A stretch of DNA of 10,197 bases from Bacteroidales bacterium (GTDB lineage Bacteria; Bacteroidota; Bacteroidia; Bacteroidales; JAOZQN01): positions 1 to 10,197 of the forward strand of contig JAOZTW010000132.1 in NCBI GenBank assembly GCA_029938985.1. The letters are read 5' to 3'. The translations under genes and the position numbers were made by a program. Below are positions 1-7,200 of this stretch, piece by piece. The notes below the pieces were generated by a model, which ran no database searches, was not told the DNA's origin, and worked only from the letters and a program-made list of their open reading frames with translations. The number at the start of each line of letters is the position of its first letter. Positions within the stretch are counted from its first letter, which is position 1.

Positions 1-558
1 GAGGGAGGAGGCTCACCTACAATAAATGGATTTACTCTTACAAATGGTACTGGACAACTCGGTTTACCGTCAACCACAACTTTACATGCTCCAAGTTCAG
101 GGTATTATGGTGGTGGAATTCTTATATACCAATCAAATCCCACTTTATCAAATATTATTGTAGATAACAACACGCTGTCTATTAACAATAATCATGGAGG
201 AAGTGGAGCAGGAATTTATATTGGAAATTTTTCAACAGTAGTAATAAATGGACCAAATACTGAGATAAAAAATAACACTTCAACTACATATAGAGGGGGA
301 GCTATTTGTGTAGATGATTCTGATTTGACACTAAATGGTACAGTTGCAAACGGTATAAAAATAGAAAATAATGCAGCAGGAAATTATGGTGGTGGAATTG
401 GTGTGTATAATTCTACTACAGATTTTAACGATGTTTTAATTAATGGCAATTCATTAGATGGCGTAAATCAACATGGTGTTGGTATTTATTATCATAATTA
501 TACTTTAAAAAGTGAAACAAATGTTACGGATAATGACGGTACAGAAATAAAACCATAG
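1..558 (+). CDS. Right-handed beta-helix surface protein, C-terminal part (5' end outside window)
   Basis: The reading frame is open from base 1 and stops at TAG 556-558, leaving 185 residues of a longer protein. Short coils of about 29-32 residues recur, each opening with a Gly-Gly-x-Ile-like turn: GGGI at residues 37-40, GAGI at 69-72, GGAI at 99-102, GGGI at 130-133 and GVGI at 159-162. Each is followed by alternating hydrophobic strands and an Asn-rich stretch such as DNN, KNN or ENN. This is the pattern of parallel beta-helix proteins (pectate-lyase-like or polymorphic outer-membrane-protein-like repeats), which in Bacteroidota are usually exported surface proteins. Only one Cys (103) is seen. 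The protein ends a few residues after the last coil, in a polar tail ending IKP, and I see no T9SS sorting domain or membrane anchor at this end. A terminator follows closely. The fold call is fairly secure; substrate and function cannot be told. Confidence 0.8.
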   Translation, partial: EGGGSPTINGFTLTNGTGQLGLPSTTTLHAPSSGYYGGGILIYQSNPTLSNIIVDNNTLSINNNHGGSGAGIYIGNFSTVVINGPNTEIKNNTSTTYRGGAICVDDSDLTLNGTVANGIKIENNAAGNYGGGIGVYNSTTDFNDVLINGNSLDGVNQHGVGIYYHNYTLKSETNVTDNDGTEIKP

Positions 559-575
559 AATAAAATTGAATATGT

Positions 576-622
576 TTCAAAAGTATAAATGTGAAATTTT
601 TTATACTTTTGAATTTTTTTTT
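576..622 (+). terminator. Intrinsic terminator of the beta-helix gene
   Basis: A perfect 14-bp inverted repeat (576-589 with 600-613, arm TTCAAAAGTATAAA) encloses a 10-base loop and is followed directly by nine T (614-622). The stem starts 18 bases after the TAG stop of the upstream gene. The stem is AT-rich, but the perfect pairing, U-tract and position make a Rho-independent terminator the clear reading. It separates the beta-helix gene from the giant gene downstream. Confidence 0.85.
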
Positions 623-688
623 AATAAAATAAAAAGAATTATTAAAAAAGATAATATAAAATAATAAATTTGAAAATCTTCTAAAAAG

Positions 689-710
689 GATACCTTATAT
701 ATAAGGTGTC
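689..710. promoter_or_regulatory. Inverted repeat, possible operator or weak terminator
   Basis: Bases 692-707 are a perfect 16-bp palindrome (ACCTTATATATAAGGT). As RNA, the stem extends to 689-710 through G-C, A-U and U-G pairs. There is no T-run to its right. On the minus strand it would be followed shortly by five T (complement of 683-687), but no minus-strand gene needs terminating here. It could be a protein-binding dyad or a back-up terminator structure. The symmetry is visible; the role is not known. Confidence 0.4.
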
Positions 711-820
711 AATTTGTGTTTATTCTTTAATAAGAATATAGAATTTTTGAAATAATTTTAACAAATATCCATTTTTTAATAAAAAATTAATAATTAAAAT
801 ATTTTAAATATATTTTTAAT

Positions 821-850
821 GCAACCTTTTTTTTTATTAATTTGTCTTCT
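821..850 (+). promoter_or_regulatory. Candidate ECF-sigma-type promoter for the giant repeat gene
   Basis: GCAACC at 821-826 resembles the AAC-containing -35 element of extracytoplasmic-function sigma factors. TGTCTT at 843-848 supplies the GTC core typical of their -10 element. The distance from the end of GCAACC to GTC is 17 bases, within the usual range, and the spacer begins with nine T (827-835), in line with the A/T tract that often follows ECF -35 elements. Transcription would start near 852-856 and leave a leader of about 350 bases before the GTG at 1207. The primary-sigma element of Bacteroidota (TTG, then TAnnTTTG) was not found convincingly near the gene. This is a motif match by eye, not proof. 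Confidence 0.4.
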
Positions 851-983
851 TAAAAAACAATTATATCAAAAATTAGATTAAAAATATACTAAAAATCAAT
901 AAATAGAGTTAAAAATACTATACAATAAACATTAAAAAAACATAAAAAAATAATAATAAGTATTTGATTTAGTGATAATTCAA

Positions 984-996
984 TTGCTTTAAGCAA
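984..996. promoter_or_regulatory. Small dyad in the putative leader
   Basis: TTGCTT-T-AAGCAA is a perfect 6+1+6 inverted repeat in a locally less AT-rich patch (about 984-1020). As DNA it has operator-like symmetry. As RNA it could only form a four-pair stem with a five-base loop. Its function is unknown. Confidence 0.25.
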
Positions 997-1041
997 CGTT
1001 CAAAGCTTGTAACAGGATAGTTATATTGTTTTGAAATTTTG

Positions 1042-1055
1042 TTGTATATATACAA
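1042..1055. promoter_or_regulatory. 14-bp perfect palindrome in the putative leader
   Basis: TTGTATATATACAA is self-complementary over 14 bases. In RNA the stem can extend a few pairs outward with wobble pairs (1038-1041 with 1056-1059). It lies about 150 bases upstream of the giant gene. In such AT-rich DNA it may be chance; the alternative is a regulator site or a leader hairpin. Confidence 0.25.
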
Positions 1056-1206
1056 TAAGTAAAGAGTTTGAAAAAGCATATTCAATATGTTGATTATGAA
1101 TAATATACTTTATTTTTATTATGAAATAATTACTTTAAACTCAAAAAATAAATTCAATAATAAATTACCTAATAACCCAACATATTAACAAATAAAATAA
1201 AAAGCT

Positions 1207-1296
1207 GTGGAAAATTTAAAAATTAAAAAGGCAACAAGAGCAACTTTTTTGTTCTTAACATTATTATTTATTACTGTTCAGTATGGTTATTCACAA
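1207..1296 (+). other. Signal peptide of the giant repeat protein
   Basis: Residues 1-30 show a basic n-region (KIKKATR at 5-11), a hydrophobic core (about residues 12-24, ATFLFLTLLFITV) and a polar end reading QYGYSQ before Cys31. Cleavage after Ser-Gln is common in Bacteroidota Sec substrates. Although Cys31 follows, the preceding Y-S-Q is not a lipobox (Gln at -1), so a lipoprotein is unlikely. Its clean n-h-c structure right after the GTG is the main support for the chosen start. Confidence 0.8.
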
Positions 1297-4200
1297 TGTG
1301 AAATAACCAGTCCTGCTGATTTTACAGAGGTTTGTGAAACTGCTATATTAAGTGCAAATAAACCAGGTCCAGACGATGGTCTTTGGACAACAACAGGTGG
1401 AGCAACCATAACACCAGATGATGCCAATATCACCACTGTTGATAATCTTGATTATGGAGCAAATTATTTTATTTGGACAACAAGTCCTTCAAATTGTTCA
1501 AGTGCAATCACAATTATTAATGGAACTGTGGAAGCAGATGCAGGACCAGATATGCCTGAAGCTTGTGACGAAATAACCATGAATGCCTCAAATCCATCTC
1601 CTGGTTATGGCTATTGGACTTCCAATTCTGGACAGGTAGTTTTTGATGATATATCAAGTGCCACAGCTACTATTACCAACCTACCAACTGGTGATACCGA
1701 ATTTATTTGGCATGTTGTTAATAACGGTTGTCGCTCTATCAGCACAATGTCTGTTACTAATAATACACCAGATCCTGTTGATGCAGGAAATGACGATATC
1801 GCTTGTAGAGGTGATAGCATTCAATTAAATGGAACAGTACCTCCAAGCGGTTACACAGGTCGTTGGGAAGTAATTGATGGTTCTGGTAATTTTGTTGAAC
1901 AATCATTATACAATACTTGGGTAACAGGGTTAGATCCAATTGTTAATAATGCTTTTAGATGGATAGTTGAAAATGAATTTTGTTCAAATTCAGATATTGT
2001 AGAAATTCAAAATAATTCTATAGATGTAACAGATTATACTAATCCAGGACCATATTGTCCAGATATTGGTTATTTATCTGTACATACCCCACCAGACGGA
2101 ATAACAGGAACATGGACTCCAGTATCTTCAACAGGTATAATTGTTGACCCAAGTTCTAATAATACATCTGTAACAGGTTTAAATTTTAATGCAAATACTT
2201 TTAAATGGGTTGTTGTAAATGGAGCTTGTGCTGATTCTGTTGAAGTAACAATTTTTGCATATCCTATTGATGCAATAGCAACAGCAAGTGCAACAGAAGT
2301 TTGTACTGATTATGTAGATTTATATGCAAATGATCTTTCGGCTGATGGAATTACAGGAGAGTGGTCTGTTGGACTTGGAGGAGCAACAGTAGATGATATT
2401 TTCTCGGCTACAACTTTTGCTACTGGATTAAATAGAACAACTGTAAATACATTTATTTGGACTGTAACAAGTCCAACTGGTTGTACCGATTTTGTTATGT
2501 TTGATGTTTATTACAATGAACCATCTGCTGCTATAATTACAACGGCCGACGCAATAATCTGTGAAGACGAATATCAATTAAATGCAAGTGTGCCTACTTA
2601 TGGAGATGGATACTGGGAAGCTCCAGCAGCTCCTGGTGTAGTTTATACGCCAGACAATACAACCAGTAATGTTGTTGTTTCAAATTTGCCAAATAGTAAT
2701 ACAATGTTTATTTGGCACGTAGGAAATGGAATGTGTCCAGAAAACACCGACACAGTTTATATAGACAATGTAACACCACCAGTAATTGATGCAGGAGATC
2801 CTTATATAGATTCTTGTAGCAATTTTGTAGAATTGGCAGGTAGCACGCTACCATCTAATTTTACAGGAGAATGGGAAATTGCTCTTGGTGATGGAGATTT
2901 TGATGATATAAATATTCCAGACCCAGAAGTATCAAATATTACTGCTTATTATAATGAGTATATTTGGACTATCACTTATGGTAGTTGTACTGCTTCTGAT
3001 ACAGCACATGTTTATAATCTTGGCGTTTTGGCTAACATCATAGATAATAGTCCTAAAATTACTTGTTATGATTCGGTGGATGTACAAGCAACAGATCCTG
3101 CTTCTCAATACATTCCTGCAACTGCTGATTATCCTGAATATATAGCAACAGGAATTTGGGAACGATTAGGTCCTTGTGGAGACATAAATGAACCTGATAT
3201 ATTTTCTACAAGAATATATGATTTGTGTTTGGGAAACAACAAATTCAAATGGACAGTTACAAATGGTGTGTGTTCGGATATTCAAGAAATAACAATTACA
3301 AATAACCAACCAAGCACTCCTTTTGCTGGTTTGGATACAATTATTTGTAGTGATGTTTTAGATAATCTTCCTGGAAATGACCCAGTACGTGGTACTGGAG
3401 TTTGGTCCGTTTTATCTGGTGATGCAATTGTAACAAATCCTACTTTATTTAATAGTGAAGTAACCAACCTTGACAGATGGTGTGCTCCTTGGACTCCTGA
3501 TTGGTGGAATTCCGTTGAAACAGCAAATACCTTTGAATGGGAAGTAACATACAATGGTTGTACTTTAACTGACCAAATAAGAGTATTAAATGGTGTTCCT
3601 GGAAATATTAATGCTGGTCTTGATACTACTGTTTGTGATAATGTTGTTAATCTTGATGCTTTGGACGAAGGGTCATGTGCACAAGATCATTGGTGGGAAG
3701 CAATACCTCCAACAGGAGTAGAATTTTACGACCCATTTGATGGTTCTGTTGATAACACTGATTTCAATGCTCATGTAGATCCTATACAAAATGGAATGAC
3801 TTCATTTGTTTGGCACAAATTAAATACTTTTGCAATGGACGGTTGGACGCTTGAATGTAAATTGACAGACACAGTAGAAATAACAAGTCTTGGGCAAGAA
3901 GAAGATGTACAGGCAGGTCAAAATAATGCCGTTTGTGACTCTTCATATATATTAAATGCAACTTCGCCAGATGCTGTATTTGATGACCCACCAGGATTTT
4001 ATGATATTACTGGTGATTGGATGGTTATTCATGGTGGTGGTGAATTTGAAGATGAATCAGATCATAATACTACTGTTAATCACATGAATTATTATACAAA
4101 TATTTATCGTTGGACTTTAACAAACCATACTCTCGGTTGTGTAATGAGCGACGACGTTTATATTCACAATGGTTTACCATCGGGAGCCGAAACAGGACCA

Positions 4201-7200
4201 GATAGAACTGTTTGCGATGATTACACTGTTATATCTGCAAACGTACCAGATAGATCTGATTATGAGTGGTGGCAAGTTCATGCTGGAGGCGGAACTATCA
4301 CAGGCGAAACTTGTGCCGATTTCTTTTGTATTGCTCAAATAGATAATATGACATCAGGAGAAAATGTATTTGTGTGGCATGTTGTCGAAGAATATAGAGG
4401 TCCAATAGTGCCATATACCACAGCAAACCCTCTTGTCTGTGAATTGACTGACACTATAACAATTACAAATAATATGGTAACAGCTTCGGCTGGTGCAGAC
4501 CAATACAAATGTGCTGACTCTGTAAAATTATATGGTACCGAAGAACCAGGAGCAACGTCTTATTGGCTTGGTTCTACTGGTAGTTTTGCTTCAACAGGCG
4601 GTTTAACAAGTACTTTGTATAATGATATATTTAGAGGACTAACAACTGGTAGAAATACCTTTACTTGGAATGTAACAAATGCTGATTGTAGTGATTCTGA
4701 TATTGTTACTGTTTGGAATAACCTACCACCTGCACCAAATGCAGGAGATAATCAGACTGAATGTTCAGACCAATTCTCATTATCGGCAGGTTCATTACCA
4801 TCAATTACATTTCCGCTACCACAACCAAATATTTATTCATACTATTCGGCTGAATGGACTCGACATAGCCCAACAGGAACTATTGTGCAACCAACACAAT
4901 ATAATACTCAAGTAATTGATCTGGGTGAGCAAACAGGAAATTACTTTATCTGGCATACTTACAATGATTTTGATGATGGTATAGTTGCTCAAACATGTGA
5001 GTTGACAGATACCGTTTACCTGTTTAACAACTCCGTTACATCCGAAGCAGGTAATGACTTACCTGTACAATGTGGTATTGATGATGGAACAAATACTGGT
5101 GTTGATTTTAGTTTAAATGCAAACTCTCAATATGCTGGAGTTTGGAATGGAAATCCTGCACCTGGTGCAACAATTACTACTCCAACAGCAGCTAACTCAA
5201 CTGTAACTGGTGCTTTACATGGCGACCATATTTATGAATGGACAGTATCCCTAACTTATGATGGTGTTACTTGTTCACATGTTGATTTTGTTAGTGTGCC
5301 TGTAAGAACTCCAACAAAATCAAATGTTACAGAAGATGAAATGGAAATTTGTGAAGATACAGTTAATTTAACCGCAAATAATCCAAGTATTGGTATAGGT
5401 ACTTGGACTGAATTACCAGTTCAACTATCAGACCTTATTGAAACTCCAACTGTAAATGCTACAAACGTTTACGGCGTTTCAAGAATAGGAAGCAGTATTT
5501 TTGCTTGGATAATTGAAATTGATGGTTGTACATCAAGCGACTCAACTATTGTTACAAACAATACAGTTCTTGCAGACGCTGATGATAGAATAGATGATAT
5601 ACCTTATATATATAGTTTAGCAGAAAATGATACAAGTATTTGTCAAAACTATCTTGTACTTTCAGCAAATGATCCTAACGAATTTAATACTGGTTCTGCT
5701 CCATTTCCTACTGGAACATGGCAAGTTTTTGGTGGTGGTAATATATTAAACAGTACATTATATAGCACAACAGTAGAAAATCTTAAAAATACAGGCGATA
5801 ACAAGAATGAATTAAGATGGACGGTCGAAAAAGGAGGCTGTGAGGCAATAAGCACATTTACAATATATGATTATGAATTTACAATAGATGCTTATAATAC
5901 AAATCCTGCAACAGATGATAACGAAATGGAATCCTGTGATGGAACAATTATTCTTGACGGAGAACCGCCTGCACCAGGTACTGGAGAATGGCGAAAAGTA
6001 AAAGGTGGTGGAACTATTACTATCGAAACGTTATACAATACCTTAGTTACAGATATACCAATTGGCGAAAATATATATGAATGGACAGTATATAGAGATG
6101 GTTGTATCGCTATTGATTCCGTAACTGTATATAATAATCAAGTATTTGCAAATTTATCTCAAGATACTTTTAGTGTTTGTATTGATACTACTTCTTTAAA
6201 AGCAATTGCACCAGTTGATGGTGAAACAGGATTTTGGTTAACAATCATTGGTCCAAACGTAGATGATGATACTGCTTATAATACCCACGTAGAAGGACTT
6301 AATAGTGGAATGAATGAATTTGAATGGACTATTACAAGCGGAAATTGTAGTGATGCTATTAGACATGTTGTTTATAATCAAGGTCCTTCAACGCCAGAAA
6401 CAGAGGACGATAAGGAAGTTTGTCGTACTGATAATATTTCCCTTAATGCAATTCAACCTACATTAGGTACTGGTGTTTGGACAAATACAGATTGTAATAC
6501 CGAAGTAATAACAAATGAAACTGATTGGAATGGTGCAGCAACTGTTTCAAGTTTATGTCCAAAAACAAATACTTTTGTTTGGACATTAACTAATGAAGTT
6601 GATGGTCTCGTTTGTGAATTAACAGATACTCTTGTTATTATGAATAATACTGTTGATGCAGATGCAGGTGTGAATGACACCATTTGTGCAACATCTACTA
6701 CACTAAGTGCAACTGATCCATCAACTTTTTATCCAAATATTGGTACAGGTAGATGGGTTAAATGTGGCGGAAATGGAACAGTTATTACTCCAACTGATTT
6801 GAATACAGCTGTAACAGGAATGACAAATGCTTTCAACAAATTTTGTTGGATTGTAAAAGAAGGAACTTGTGAAAAAACATCAGAAGTTATTATTATGAAT
6901 TATACTGTTGATGCTATTGTTACTGATAATGACATAGATTTATGCGATTCTGATTTTCCATATACTTTACCAGGTGTTAACCCAGTTACAAATGATGCAC
7001 TATGGATTAATGTAGGTGGTCTCGGAAATATTAATGACGATACAGCTTTTAATTCTTCTTACAATGGTTTACTTGGTGGTGAAACAAACACTTTTACGTG
7101 GAGAGTATATAATGAAAAATGTATTGATGAAAAAACTGTTTCAATTACAAATAATAGTTTTGATATTAATGCAGGAATAGAACAAAATCTTTGTGTAGAT

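Larger units (their letters stand above)
559..1206. other. AT-rich intergenic region of 648 bases
   Basis: No convincing gene is seen on either strand. From left to right it holds the terminator (576-622), a dyad (689-710), a candidate ECF-type promoter (821-850), and small dyads at 984-996 and 1042-1055. The stretch around 984-1020 is less AT-rich than its surroundings. An ATG-initiated 33-codon frame at 1087-1188 (stop TAA) lies just before the giant gene, but it has no clear ribosome binding site and an AT-driven composition, so it is not called as a gene. No tRNA or recognisable riboswitch was found by eye. Confidence 0.8.

Noticed and set aside
665..672. TAAATTTG, matching the TAnnTTTG -7 element of Bacteroidota promoters
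   Set aside because: No TTG-type -33 element lies at the expected distance upstream, and a match this short is likely by chance in such AT-rich DNA.
1087..1188. 33-codon frame starting ATG and ending TAA, 18 bases before the GTG of the giant gene
   Set aside because: It could be a leader peptide, but it has no clear ribosome binding site, is rich in Asn, Lys, Ile and Tyr as random AT-rich DNA would be, and has no recognisable feature.
1288..1299. Cys directly after the signal peptide as a lipoprotein anchor
   Set aside because: The residues before Cys31 are Y-S-Q; Gln at -1 does not fit a lipobox.
1643..1828. Plus-strand open frames in the second frame (also 4679-4915 and 8339-8572)
   Set aside because: They overlap the giant gene out of frame, and their Leu/Ile-rich or His/Gln-rich composition is that of a frame-shifted shadow.
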